Shown: piece after piece, positions 1-8,633 of the stretch
How positions within the stretch are numbered: the stretch's first letter is position 1
How the letters are laid out: every line of letters starts with the position of its first letter
Assembly (NCBI RefSeq): GCF_008806595.1
Contig: NZ_VZRB01000005.1
Location: 95,584 to 159,583, forward strand
Reading direction: 5' to 3'
Length of the DNA: 64,000 nucleotides
From: Streptomyces luteolifulvus
GTDB taxonomy: Bacteria; Actinomycetota; Actinomycetes; Streptomycetales; Streptomycetaceae
Notes under the pieces: generated by a model
Told to the model about the DNA's origin: nothing
Database searches by the model: none
The model's input: the letters and a program-made list of their open reading frames with translations, nothing else
Made by a program: the position numbers and the translations under genes

Positions 1-1
1 T

Positions 2-109
2 CCCGGTGCTGCGCCGTCCGGCGAGGAGCAGCGGCTGCTGCTGCGGCGGCTGCACGACGACTGCCAGTTGGCCCGCCGGGCCGTACGTGCGGCGGTCGGC
101 ACTCGCTGA
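2..109 (+). CDS. C-terminal end of an unidentified protein (5' truncated)
   Basis: An open frame enters from the left edge and ends with TGA, giving the last 35 residues of a protein. The tail is rich in Arg, Ala and Leu with a short helical stretch ([13 protein letters not shown]), and has no recognisable domain. A strong hairpin follows 10 bases after the stop, which supports this being a real gene end. Nothing more can be said about function. Confidence 0.5.
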   Translation, partial: PGAAPSGEEQRLLLRRLHDDCQLARRAVRAAVGTR

Positions 110-119
110 CGGGGGCGAC

Positions 120-158
120 GGTCCGCGGTGCAACCGTGAAGGCGGTGCACCGCGGACC
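120..158. terminator. Perfect 13-bp stem terminator
   Basis: Arms 120-132 and 146-158 (GGTCCGCGGTGCA and its exact complement) enclose a 13-base loop. It sits just after the partial gene ending at 109. There is no long T-run, as is usual for Streptomyces hairpin terminators. The rest of the gap up to the amidase start at 419 holds no gene. Confidence 0.75.
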
Positions 159-418
159 TTCGTGTGTCCGGGCGCCGTGGCGTCCGGACGTGGCGGCCGG
201 CCTGGCGCGTGGCGCGTCAGGCGCGCATTGGGCCATTGGTGTGGGCCACTGACGCCTCGCAGGCCGGAAAGCCTCCGCCACGAAGTTCCTCCGCCTCCTG
301 GTTGACCGGGGAAATCGCCTGCCTCTGGGCATGATTGACGGATCGTCGGCAAGCCGATAGCACTGACCACGCCCGGCCCCGCACGCCCCGTCACGCTCGA
401 TCGCCCCAGGAGGCTGCA

Positions 419-2383
419 TTGCGAGGATCCGCCCCTGACCCCACGCGCACGCCCGGCCACAGACGCACCCGCACCACCGCCGGTGTCCTCGCTTCGGCGG
501 CGCTGCTGCTGCCGCTGCTCGGCGCGGCCCCGGCCGACGCCCGGGCCTCGGCCGGCGCACTGCAGTCGGCCTTCGCCGCCGCGGCCGCCGAGTACCACGT
601 CCCGCAGAGCGTGCTCCTCGGCGTCTCCTATCTCCAGTCCCGCTGGGACGCGCACGCCGGCGCGCCGAGCGTCACCGGCGGCTACGGCCCGATGCATCTC
701 ACCGACGCCCGCACCGCACTGGCCCGGACCCCGCACCACAGCGGGGACACGGAGGACGCCCGCGGCGACAGCGCCCGTGCGCCCCGCCGTGCGGACGTAC
801 GGGTCCCGGAGACCTCCGAACTGCCCGCCCGTCTCACCACCCTGCCGAAAGCGGCCGAGCTGACCGGGCTGAGCCCCGAACAGCTGCGCACCGACCCCGC
901 CGCCAACGTGGCCGGCGGTGCCGCACTCCTGGCGGCGGCGCAGAAGGACCTGGGCGAGCCGCCGAGCGAGGACCCGGCCAACTGGTACGGCGCCGTGGCC
1001 CGGTTCTCGGGCGCGGACGACACCGCGACGGCGGCAGCGTACGCGAACGACGTGTACGACGTGCTCCGCACCGGCGAGGAGCGCACCACGGACGCGGGCC
1101 AGCAGATCGCCCTCGCCGCGCAGCCGGGGCTGGCCGCCGACACCGCGCAGCTGAAGTGGACCGGGCTGCGGAAGGGGAACGCGAGCGGCACGGAGTGCCC
1201 CGCGTCGGTGTCCTGCGAGTGGATCCCGGCACCGTACGAGGAGTTCGGGGACAACGACTACGGCAACCACGACCTGGGGGACCGTCCGGCGTCCCAGAGC
1301 ATCCGGTACATCGTCATCCATGACACCGAGGGCGCCTGGGACGGGGTCATCAACCTGGTGCAGGACCCCGCCTATGTGTCGTGGAACTACACGCTGCGCT
1401 CCACCGACGGCCACATCGCCCAGCATGTGAAGGCGAAGGACGTGGCGTGGCACGCGGGGAACTGGTATGTCAACGCCAAGTCGATCGGCCTGGAGCACGA
1501 GGGCTTCCTGGCGCAGCCGGACTCCTGGTACACGGAGGCGATGTACCGGTCGTCGGCGCGGCTGGTGAAGTACCTCGCCGCGAAGTACCGCGTTCCGCTG
1601 GACCGGCAGCACATCCTCGGGCACGACACCGTGCCGGGCCCGACCACCTCGACGGTCCCCGGCATGCACACCGACCCGGGCCCGTACTGGGACTGGCGCC
1701 ACTACTTCGACCTGCTCGGCCACCCGATCATGGCCACCGCGGGCACGAAAGGCGGGCTGGTGACGATCCGCCCCGACTACGCCGCGAATCAGCCGGAGTA
1801 CACGGGCTGTGTCACGCCGGGCCGGCCGTGCGTACCGCACGGGTCGAGCGCGGTCCGGCTGTACTCGGGCCCGGGTGAAACGTATCCCCTGATCAAGGAC
1901 ATCGGCCTGGGCACCACCCCGACCACCGGCGTGAACGACCTCTCCTCACGGGTCTCCACCGGTCAGCAGTACGCCGTCGCCGGCCGCGAGGGCGACTGGA
2001 CGGCGATCTGGTACCTCGGGCAGAAGGCCTGGTTCCGCAACCCGGCGAAGGAACCGGCGGCGGTGAGCGCGACCGGCCTGGTCGTGACACCCAAGGACGG
2101 TCTGACCAGTGTCCCGGTCTACGGCCGCGCCTACCCCGAGGCCTCGGCCTATCCGGCGGGAGTGCCCGCGCAGTCGGTGTCCCCGCTGCCGTACCGGCTG
2201 CTCGAAGGCCAGCGGTATGTGCTCGGCGACACGGTGCCGGGCGAGTACTACTACGCGGTCACCTTCACCACGGACTCCCACAGGGTCGTGATGGGCCAGG
2301 ACCTGTACTACGAGATCCAGTACGGCCACCGTGTGGCGTTCGTACGGGCCGCGGATGTGCGGGTGGTGCCGTCGGCCGGCTGA
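419..2383 (+). CDS. Secreted N-acetylmuramoyl-L-alanine amidase (Amidase_2)
   Basis: Predicted exported peptidoglycan amidase of 654 residues that would cut the bond between muramic acid and the stem peptide. The TTG start at 419 is chosen because CCAGGAGG (about 406-413) lies at the right distance; an earlier in-frame TTG at 335 has no ribosome site. A signal peptide follows (Arg-rich n-region, Leu/Ala core, cut near APADA). The amidase domain spans about residues 290-435, with His in VIHDTEG (301), WHAGN (345), LEHEG (360), GHDTVPG (402) and MHTDPG (417), the usual zinc and catalytic pattern. The C-terminal third looks like an SH3-like wall-binding region with RLYSGPGETY. The gene converges on the next one with 9 bases between stops. 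Substrate is inferred from family. Confidence 0.85.
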   Translation: MRGSAPDPTRTPGHRRTRTTAGVLASAALLLPLLGAAPADARASAGALQSAFAAAAAEYHVPQSVLLGVSYLQSRWDAHAGAPSVTGGYGPMHLTDARTALARTPHHSGDTEDARGDSARAPRRADVRVPETSELPARLTTLPKAAELTGLSPEQLRTDPAANVAGGAALLAAAQKDLGEPPSEDPANWYGAVARFSGADDTATAAAYANDVYDVLRTGEERTTDAGQQIALAAQPGLAADTAQLKWTGLRKGNASGTECPASVSCEWIPAPYEEFGDNDYGNHDLGDRPASQSIRYIVIHDTEGAWDGVINLVQDPAYVSWNYTLRSTDGHIAQHVKAKDVAWHAGNWYVNAKSIGLEHEGFLAQPDSWYTEAMYRSSARLVKYLAAKYRVPLDRQHILGHDTVPGPTTSTVPGMHTDPGPYWDWRHYFDLLGHPIMATAGTKGGLVTIRPDYAANQPEYTGCVTPGRPCVPHGSSAVRLYSGPGETYPLIKDIGLGTTPTTGVNDLSSRVSTGQQYAVAGREGDWTAIWYLGQKAWFRNPAKEPAAVSATGLVVTPKDGLTSVPVYGRAYPEASAYPAGVPAQSVSPLPYRLLEGQRYVLGDTVPGEYYYAVTFTTDSHRVVMGQDLYYEIQYGHRVAFVRAADVRVVPSAG

Positions 2384-2392
2384 CGGGCGGCC

Positions 2393-2890
2393 TCAGCCCT
2401 GCTGGAACAGCTCCGCCGGGAGCGGCTTCAGCAGGGCGTACAGGTCGTCGGTGATGGGGCGGTCCCAGGCGGCGATGGTCACCAGGACGTTGTCGCTGCG
2501 GTCGAACTGCACGCAGGAGATCCGGCCCTCGGAGAGCTTGAGACGGCGCACGATCAGAAGGTTGTCGCCCTGCATCACCGGTACGTCCTCGGTGCCTACG
2601 ACGGTGACCTCCTCGTCGTTCTCGAGGGCCAGCAGCAGCTGGGCCACCTCGAAGGGGACCTCTTCCTCGGCCGTGTCGCGGGCCGGGGAACCCTCCGGCA
2701 GATTGCCGATGATCATCGCGGGGCCGCGGCCGCCGAACAGGTCGTAGCGCAGGAACACGCCCTGGCAGCTGCCGTCCGGGGCGGGCAGCAGCCCCGCGCC
2801 CAGATTGCCGGGCCAGTCGCCCGGGTCCATGGCCAGGACGTCGAAGTCGGGCCCGGCGGGAGTGGCGCTGCGGCGGCGGAGGAACGACAT
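2393..2890 (-). CDS. Conserved hypothetical protein, 165 aa
   Basis: Acidic soluble protein with no recognised domain. The start at 2890 (MSFLRRRS) is preferred over an upstream in-frame extension that would run through the intergenic repeat at 2964-3006 and looks non-coding. The body alternates short beta-like stretches (VFLRYDLFGGRGPAMIIG; VTVVGTEDVPVMQGDNLLIV), with no signal peptide or membrane segment. It is the only gene between the amidase and the LuxR-type ATPase and may be a single transcription unit. No function is proposed. Confidence 0.7.
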   Translation of the reverse strand: MSFLRRRSATPAGPDFDVLAMDPGDWPGNLGAGLLPAPDGSCQGVFLRYDLFGGRGPAMIIGNLPEGSPARDTAEEEVPFEVAQLLLALENDEEVTVVGTEDVPVMQGDNLLIVRRLKLSEGRISCVQFDRSDNVLVTIAAWDRPITDDLYALLKPLPAELFQQG

Positions 2891-2963
2891 GCGGCCATGG
2901 TACGTGTTGCCGTTCGGCGATGTGCGGGAGGTCAGGGGCCGTAAGGGCCCCGTTCGCGGTTCT

Positions 2964-3006
2964 GGGTGCGGGTCGCGGGTGGCTGGTCGCGCAGTTCCCC
3001 GCACCC
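2964..3006. repeat. Streptomyces-type intergenic hairpin repeat
   Basis: Arms GGGTGCGGG (2964-2972) and CCCGCACCC (2998-3006) flank GTCGCGCAGTTCC-like sequence. I recognise the phrase CTGGTCGCGCAGTTCCCCGC as a short intergenic element common in Streptomyces genomes. It lies between the LuxR-type gene ending at 3070 and the start at 2890, both minus strand, and could attenuate or terminate transcription. Confidence 0.6.
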
Positions 3007-3069
3007 CTGGGCCGGCCGGGTTCGCGCCGGTTGTCAGAGGTCCGGCGCTGCCCTGGGAAACACCGCCCG

Positions 3070-5949
3070 TCAGTGGTCCAGTGCCGCCGCCAGGCCCGTG
3101 CGGTCCGTGCCCAGTTTGCGGCAGACCGCGGAGAGCAAGTGGACGACGGACTGCTCGTCGGTGCCGAGTTCCGCCGCGATGTCGCCCGTGGTGCGGCCCC
3201 CGGCGGCGCGGACGGCGGCCGTGCGTTCACGGGCGGTGAGCGTGTCGGTCTCGGGGCCGTGCAGACGGCGGGGCCGCAGGCCCGCGGCGGCGAGTTCGGT
3301 GCGGGCCGTGTCCACCAGGCCGTCGGCGCCGCACTGCACGGCCGTGTCGAGTCCCCGGTAGAGGTGTTCGGCGGCTTCCTTGGGGCGGGCCGCGTGGCGC
3401 AGCTCGGTGCCGAGGGCGACCAGGGCGCAGGCCAGCTCGTAGGCGGACGGGGAGCACTCCAGCTGGGCGACGGACTCCTCCAGGAACTTCACGCGCGCCG
3501 AACCCGGGGCCACCTCCGCGGCGATCCGCAGGGCCTGGCCGACGGCGGACGGAGTGCCGAACTGGCGGGCGCGGGCGACCGCTTCGAAAGCGGTGTCGAG
3601 GGCCCGTTCGGGGGTTTCGTGGGCCTGGGCGCGGGCGAGGTGGAGCTGCCAGGGGCACCACGCGGGGTTGCGCATGCCGCGCGGGTCCAGACGGCGGCCG
3701 GCGGCGGCGAGCTCCTCGGCCGCCTGCTGGGTGCGGCCGCGGGCGATCAGGAGTTCGCCGTGCACGGTCTGGGCGTCGGGGAAGACGACGGCGGCCGGGT
3801 AGGGCGCGCAGAAGGAGAAGTCGTCGCCGGCCTGCGCGGCCTCGGTGAGACGACCTCGGGCGAGCAGTACCTCGATGAGGATGCCGACGGCGTACCAGTG
3901 GGCGGGCGTGCCGGGGCCGACGCGTTCGGCGAGGCGCAGTCCGGCGCGGACGAAGTCCTCCGCCTCGGCGAGGCGGCCGCGGCGGTAGCGGACGTAGGCC
4001 AGGAGGGTGTAGGCGAAGGAGAGGTGGGCGCCGCGCCAGCCCTGCCGTTCGAAGTCGGCGATGCCGGCGGCGAAGAGTTCCTCGGTGCGGCCGGGCCGGT
4101 CGCAGTACAGGAAGGCGAGCGCGACGAGGACGGGCACCTCGAAGCCGCGGTCGGACTCGGCCCAGCCGAGTCCGCCGGCGAGGGCGCGTTCGGCGTGGTG
4201 GAGGGCGCCGGGGGCGGGTTCGCCGCGCAGGACGGCGTCCCAGGTGCGCAGCCCGATGATGTACCGCTCGGTGAGATCGCGGCCGGTCAGTCGGTCGGCG
4301 AGCCTGGTGAGGCGGCGGGAGCGCGAGGGGTGGTCGGGTTCGTCGGCGCGGAAGGCGTCCCACATGAACTGTTCGGCGACCATGCGCAGTCGGATGCGGG
4401 CGTCGTCGGTCACCCGGATCTCGCGGGCCAGGGTGTCGGAGGCCTCGGCGAGGCGGTCGCTGTGGGCGAGCACCTGGGAGAGCCGGTAGACGATGTTGTG
4501 CCGCAGTTCCGGTGCGGCGATGGGTTCGTCGAGGGCGGCCCGCAGATGGTTGACCGTGGTCGCCGGCTCGGTGAGCAGGGAGGCCGAGCCCAGTTCGTAC
4601 AGGACGGCGGCCCGGTCCCCGGAGGGCGGGGGTTCGCGCAGGGCGCGGGCGAGATAGCTGCGGGCGGCGTCGGGGGCGCCTGCCCTGAGGGTCTCGACGG
4701 CGGCGGCGCGCAGTTGCTGCACGACCCAGGCGTCGCCTTCGGGGTGGGTTTCCAGCAGGTGGCGGGCGGCTGCCGAGGGACCCTGGCCCTCGTCGATGAC
4801 GCACCAGGCCGCCTGGCCGTGCAGGGCGACGCGGAATCCGGGCGGGATGGCCCGGTAGACGGCGGTGGCGATCAGCGGGTGGACGAATTCCAGGGTCTCG
4901 GTGCCGGTGAGGATGCGTGCGCCGCGCAGGGCGTCGGCCGCGTCGGCGGCCTCCTCGCGGCCGAGGCCGGCGACGGCGGCGGCGAGCGTGGGACGGATCT
5001 CGGTGCCCAGGATCGCGCAGGCCCAGGCGAAGCGCACGGTGGAGGTGCCGAGGCGTTCCAGGCGGGCGACGAGGCCGCTGCCCTTGACCGCGGCGGCGAG
5101 GTCGCGCAGCAGGTGCGCGCCGGCTCCGGTGGGGGTGAGGCCGCGGTCGCGGACCTTGGCCGTGAGTTCGACGGCCTCGAACGGATTGCCGGCGGTGACG
5201 GCCCAGCACTCGCGGCAGAAGGCGTCGTCGGCGTGCGCGCCGAGCGATTCCCGTACGAGGCGGGCGACGGCGACGGCACTGAGCGGCTCCAGATCCAGGG
5301 GGCGTCCGCCCGCACGGCCGGGAAGTCCCCTGAACGACTCGGCGTGCTCGGGGAGTTCGTCGGGCCGGTAGGCGACGGCGACGAGCAGCGGGAGTTGCTC
5401 GGCGCGGGGGACGAACGCGGCCAGCCAGCCCAGTGATTCGGGATCGGCCCAGTGGGCGTCGTCGAGGACGAGGACCATCGGGGAGTGACGCACGGCGAGG
5501 TGGGTGAGCACCCAGTCGAGGCCGTCGCGCAGGCCCTGCGGGTCGGGCGGGGCACCGTCGGTCGGGGCGCACAGACCGAGGGCGGGGCCGACGATGTCGT
5601 ACCAACTGCCCAGCGCGTCGCGCAGTTCGGTCTCCGCGGCGCCGGCGAGCTGGGGCTGGAGGAGCTGGCGGGCGACGTGGAAGGCGACGCGCTGTTCCTG
5701 GTCGCCGCCGCGGGCGGACAGTACGGTGCAGCCCCGGGCGGCGGCTCGGCGGCGGACCTCGGCGAGCAGGGTCGTCTTGCCGATGCCGGCGCGTCCGGCG
5801 AAGGCGAGCAGCGCGCCACGCGCGCGGCCGCGCGGTTCCGCGCCGTCCGCCCGCAGGCAGGCGAGCTCTCCCAACGCCTCGTCGACGGCGGTGAGTTCGC
5901 TCTCGCGTTCGAGGAGCGTCTTTCTGCTCAGTGCGCTGCGCTGCGCCAT
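3070..5949 (-). CDS. Large LuxR-family ATPase regulator (LAL type)
   Basis: A 959-residue STAND/LAL-type transcription regulator. The start at 5949 (MAQRSALSRK) is chosen for the AGGGGGT motif just upstream; nine further in-frame codons precede it. Walker A is GRAGIGKTT (residues 52-60) and Walker B is VLVLDDAHWAD (near 165), an AAA_16 domain. A long helical TPR-like region follows. The C-terminal 60 residues hold a LuxR-type helix-turn-helix (LTARERTAAVRAAGG, then GDIAAELGTDEQSVVHLLSAVCRKL) that departs from consensus in the recognition helix, with EQSVVHLLS where SxxTVxxHxx is usual. Such proteins normally activate metabolic or antibiotic genes after binding ATP and an inducer. Neighbours give no clear target. 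Confidence 0.85.
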   Translation of the reverse strand: MAQRSALSRKTLLERESELTAVDEALGELACLRADGAEPRGRARGALLAFAGRAGIGKTTLLAEVRRRAAARGCTVLSARGGDQEQRVAFHVARQLLQPQLAGAAETELRDALGSWYDIVGPALGLCAPTDGAPPDPQGLRDGLDWVLTHLAVRHSPMVLVLDDAHWADPESLGWLAAFVPRAEQLPLLVAVAYRPDELPEHAESFRGLPGRAGGRPLDLEPLSAVAVARLVRESLGAHADDAFCRECWAVTAGNPFEAVELTAKVRDRGLTPTGAGAHLLRDLAAAVKGSGLVARLERLGTSTVRFAWACAILGTEIRPTLAAAVAGLGREEAADAADALRGARILTGTETLEFVHPLIATAVYRAIPPGFRVALHGQAAWCVIDEGQGPSAAARHLLETHPEGDAWVVQQLRAAAVETLRAGAPDAARSYLARALREPPPSGDRAAVLYELGSASLLTEPATTVNHLRAALDEPIAAPELRHNIVYRLSQVLAHSDRLAEASDTLAREIRVTDDARIRLRMVAEQFMWDAFRADEPDHPSRSRRLTRLADRLTGRDLTERYIIGLRTWDAVLRGEPAPGALHHAERALAGGLGWAESDRGFEVPVLVALAFLYCDRPGRTEELFAAGIADFERQGWRGAHLSFAYTLLAYVRYRRGRLAEAEDFVRAGLRLAERVGPGTPAHWYAVGILIEVLLARGRLTEAAQAGDDFSFCAPYPAAVVFPDAQTVHGELLIARGRTQQAAEELAAAGRRLDPRGMRNPAWCPWQLHLARAQAHETPERALDTAFEAVARARQFGTPSAVGQALRIAAEVAPGSARVKFLEESVAQLECSPSAYELACALVALGTELRHAARPKEAAEHLYRGLDTAVQCGADGLVDTARTELAAAGLRPRRLHGPETDTLTARERTAAVRAAGGRTTGDIAAELGTDEQSVVHLLSAVCRKLGTDRTGLAAALDH

Positions 5950-6088
5950 GGTGCACCCCCTGCCACGGTGACGCATCCGCGCGGGGAGCGGACGCGCTCC
6001 GTGACCTATGAGTACCTCAGCGTACGCTTCGCGGAGGTGGCGGGTCCGGCCACACCCACTAATTGGTGAGTGTCGGTGTGGGGGTGCC

Positions 6089-6991
6089 TCACTCCTCGGG
6101 CGGTGCCGGTGGCACGACCGCGACCGGGCTCGCCGCGTGCAGCAGGACCGCCTGGGTGACGGAGCCCATCATGCGGGCGGGCGCCAGTAGACGGCGGCGG
6201 TGGCGGCCCACGACGACGAGGTCGGCGTCCTGGGAGGCGGCGACGAGCCGGCCGGCCGCGTCGCCCGGTGTCACGTACGGCTCGGCCCGGACGTCGGGGT
6301 GCCGCGCGCGGTGCGGGGCGAGGAAGCCCTCGGCGAGGGTCCGGGTCTCGCTCTCGACGGCGTCCTGGTCGATCATCAGTGCCACGAGATCGCCGGGGGC
6401 CGCCCAGGTCTGCAGCGGCCATGGGTAGGCGGCGACGACCTGGAGGCGGGCGCCGCGCAGCTCGGCCTCGGTGAAGGCGAACGCGAGCGTGGCCTCGTCG
6501 GGGCCGTCCACGTGCAGTCCCACCACGACGCGGGGTCCGGGCTCCGCAGGCGCCTCCTCGAGGACCTCGCGTCCGGGGCGCGGCACCACGACGACGGGGC
6601 ACTCGGCGTCACGCGCGGCGGCCATGCCGTTGGAGCCGAGGAGGAGACCGGCGAACCCGCCGCGGCCCCGGGAGCCGAGCACGAGCAGCCCGGCGCTGGA
6701 TCCCAGCTCGGGCAGCACGGCGCTCGGCACACCCTCCAGCGCCAGGTACTCCGGCCCCGGCGGGTCGGTGCGCCCGTGCAGATGGGTCCGCACCTGGTCG
6801 AGCACGGGGTCGTCGTCCGGGTCCGGTGGCCCGGCGGCCAGGGCCTCGAACCGGGTCCAGGCGGTGTACTGCCGCACATGCACCACCCGCAGCGGCGCCT
6901 TCCGCCGCCGGGCGGCGTCGAGCGCCCAGTCCAGGGCGCGCAGGCTGTCGTCCGAACCGTCGACGGCCGCGATGACCGGCAGAATGCTCAT
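6089..6991 (-). CDS. Universal stress protein with two UspA domains
   Basis: A 300-residue tandem UspA protein. The first domain (about 1-145) starts PVIAAVDGSDDSLRALDWA and carries the ATP-binding signature GSRGRGGFAGLLLGS. The second (about 155-298) starts VVVGLHVDGPDEATLAFAF and has a weaker signature (VGRHRRRLLAPARMMGS), so ATP binding there is doubtful. GGAGG lies 11 bases before the ATG. Tandem USPs in actinobacteria are often stress or hypoxia induced. The upstream region has only a half-match (near 7040-7060) to the palindromic boxes found at 37.8-40.8 kb. Confidence 0.9.
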   Translation of the reverse strand: MSILPVIAAVDGSDDSLRALDWALDAARRRKAPLRVVHVRQYTAWTRFEALAAGPPDPDDDPVLDQVRTHLHGRTDPPGPEYLALEGVPSAVLPELGSSAGLLVLGSRGRGGFAGLLLGSNGMAAARDAECPVVVVPRPGREVLEEAPAEPGPRVVVGLHVDGPDEATLAFAFTEAELRGARLQVVAAYPWPLQTWAAPGDLVALMIDQDAVESETRTLAEGFLAPHRARHPDVRAEPYVTPGDAAGRLVAASQDADLVVVGRHRRRLLAPARMMGSVTQAVLLHAASPVAVVPPAPPEE

Positions 6992-7139
6992 GGGTTACTC
7001 GCCTCCGGAGTACGACTTCCCCTCGGGGCCTGCCTCGGTCAGGCATCGGCCCCGGAGGTGTCCTCGAAGTCGTGGATCCGGAGGAACGGGCGGAGATTCC
7101 GGTGGTTCAGCCGGCCGGATCACCCCCTCCGGGGCCGGT

Positions 7140-7382
7140 TCATGTCAGGTCGAACTCCCCTTCCCGCGCGCCCGACACAAAAGCGCCCCACTCCGCGGGC
7201 GTGAAGATCAGGGAGGGGCTTTCCGGGCGGCCGCTGTTGCGCATCGCGATGAATCCCTCGACAAAGGCGATCTGGACATCCCCCAGGCCACGGCTGCTCG
7301 AGTGCCAGTCGGCGTTGCTGAGGTCCAGCTCCGGCTTGTCCCAGCCCGCGAGCGGCTGCTGCTGGATGGTGCTCTCGGCCAC
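7140..7382 (-). CDS. DUF397 family protein, 80 aa
   Basis: Small protein with the DUF397 pattern: a W-x-SS-like motif (ADWHSSSRGLGDVQIAFV), then MRNSGRPESPSLIFTPAEWGAFVSG. In Streptomyces DUF397 genes usually sit beside an XRE-type regulator and may act as its partner. None is next to this copy, which stands alone between a universal stress protein and a thiolase-like gene. Confidence 0.88.
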   Translation of the reverse strand: MAESTIQQQPLAGWDKPELDLSNADWHSSSRGLGDVQIAFVEGFIAMRNSGRPESPSLIFTPAEWGAFVSGAREGEFDLT

Positions 7383-7466
7383 GTCCGTGCTCCTCCCGAT
7401 TCGCGTCGTCCGCGGCCAGCCTAGCGATCGGTTCCTGAGGCCAACAGGGCACGTGAGGGGGACCTT

Positions 7467-8633
7467 TCAGGAGTCGGGGAGCTGCGCCCCCACGAGCCAC
7501 ATGGAGAAGAACTGGGAACCGCCGCCGTAGGCGTGCCCGAGCACCCGCCTGACCCCTTCCACCTGGTGTTCTCCGGCCTGTCCGCGCACCTGGAGAGCCG
7601 CTTCCGCGAAGCGGATCATGCCGGAGGCGCCGATGGGATTGGCGGACAGGACGCCGCCCGACATGTTGACGGGAAGATCACCGTCCAGCTCGGTGACCCC
7701 GGCCTCGGTGAGCTTCCAGCCCTCGCCCTCGTCGGCGAAGCCGAGATTCTCCAGCCACATGGGCTCGTACCAGGAGAAGGGCACGTACATCTCGACGGCG
7801 TCGATGTCCCGGCGCGGGTCGGCGATCCCTGCCTGCCGGTACACATCGGCAGCGCAGTCCTTGCCGGCCTGCGGCGACACGAAGTCCTTGCCGGCGAACA
7901 GGGTCGGTTCGCTGCGCATCGCGCCACCGAGCATCCAGGCCGGCGGGCGGGGCGCGCGGGCGGCTCCGGCGCGGTCGGTGAGCACCATCGCGCAGGCGCC
8001 GTCCGAGGACGGGCAGGTCTCCGAGTAGCGGATCGGGTCCCAGAGCATGGGGGACGCCTGGACCTTCTCCAGGGTGATGTCGTGCTCATGGAGGTGCGCG
8101 CAGGGGTTCTTCAGCGCATTGCGCCGGTCCTTGTACGCGACCAGCGAGCCGACCGTGTCGGGGGCGCCGCTGCGCCGCATGTAGGCGCGCACGTGCGGGG
8201 CGAAGAAGCCGCCCGCCCCGGCCAGCAGGGGCTGCTGGAAGGGGATCGGCAGGGACAGGCCCCACATGGCGTTGGACTCGGACTGCTTCTCGAAGGCGAG
8301 CGTCAGGACGGTGCCGTGCACCCGCGAGGCGACCAGATTGGCGGCGACCAGCGCGGTGGACCCGCCGACGGAGCCCGCGGTGTGCACCCGCAGCAGGGGC
8401 TTGCCGACGGCGCCGAGCGCGTCGGCGAGGTACAGCTCCGGCATCATGACGCCCTCGAAGAAGTCGGGCGCCTTGCCGATGACGACGGCCTCGATGTCGG
8501 CCCAGGTCAGCTCGGCGTCGTCGAGGGCGCACCGGGCCGCCTCACGCACGAGCCCGGCGATCGACACGTCCCGGCGTGCCGCGACGTGCTTGGTCTGGCC
8601 GATTCCCACGACGGCCACGGACTCCTTGCTCAT
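7467..8633 (-). CDS. Thiolase-fold lipid-transfer protein, Ltp3-like
   Basis: A 388-residue thiolase-superfamily protein (N-terminus SVAVVGIGQTKHVAARRD; C-terminal GGVLSANPIGASGMIRF). The place of the thiolase nucleophile reads HTAGSVGGST, with no cysteine, as in aldolase-type members. It is the last gene of a four-gene operon and its ATG overlaps the previous stop by four bases. Length and order match Ltp3 of the Rv3521-Ltp4-Ltp3 set. In Rhodococcus, Ltp3 and Ltp4 are known as steroid aldol-lyases for C-24-branched sterol side chains, so retro-aldol cleavage of a hydroxyacyl-CoA is the likely job. A beta-ketothiolase of other lipids is the alternative. Assignment is by synteny and motif reading. 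Confidence 0.8.
   Translation of the reverse strand: MSKESVAVVGIGQTKHVAARRDVSIAGLVREAARCALDDAELTWADIEAVVIGKAPDFFEGVMMPELYLADALGAVGKPLLRVHTAGSVGGSTALVAANLVASRVHGTVLTLAFEKQSESNAMWGLSLPIPFQQPLLAGAGGFFAPHVRAYMRRSGAPDTVGSLVAYKDRRNALKNPCAHLHEHDITLEKVQASPMLWDPIRYSETCPSSDGACAMVLTDRAGAARAPRPPAWMLGGAMRSEPTLFAGKDFVSPQAGKDCAADVYRQAGIADPRRDIDAVEMYVPFSWYEPMWLENLGFADEGEGWKLTEAGVTELDGDLPVNMSGGVLSANPIGASGMIRFAEAALQVRGQAGEHQVEGVRRVLGHAYGGGSQFFSMWLVGAQLPDS

Noticed and set aside
2920..5436. 838-codon open frame on the plus strand
   Set aside because: It is antisense to the LuxR-type ATPase gene, is Gly/Ala/Val-rich without domain motifs, and has no ribosome site. Long antisense frames are common at this G+C.
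7030..7062. Possible DevR-like box upstream of the first universal stress gene
   Set aside because: Only the half GGGGCCGATG matches; the other half does not pair.
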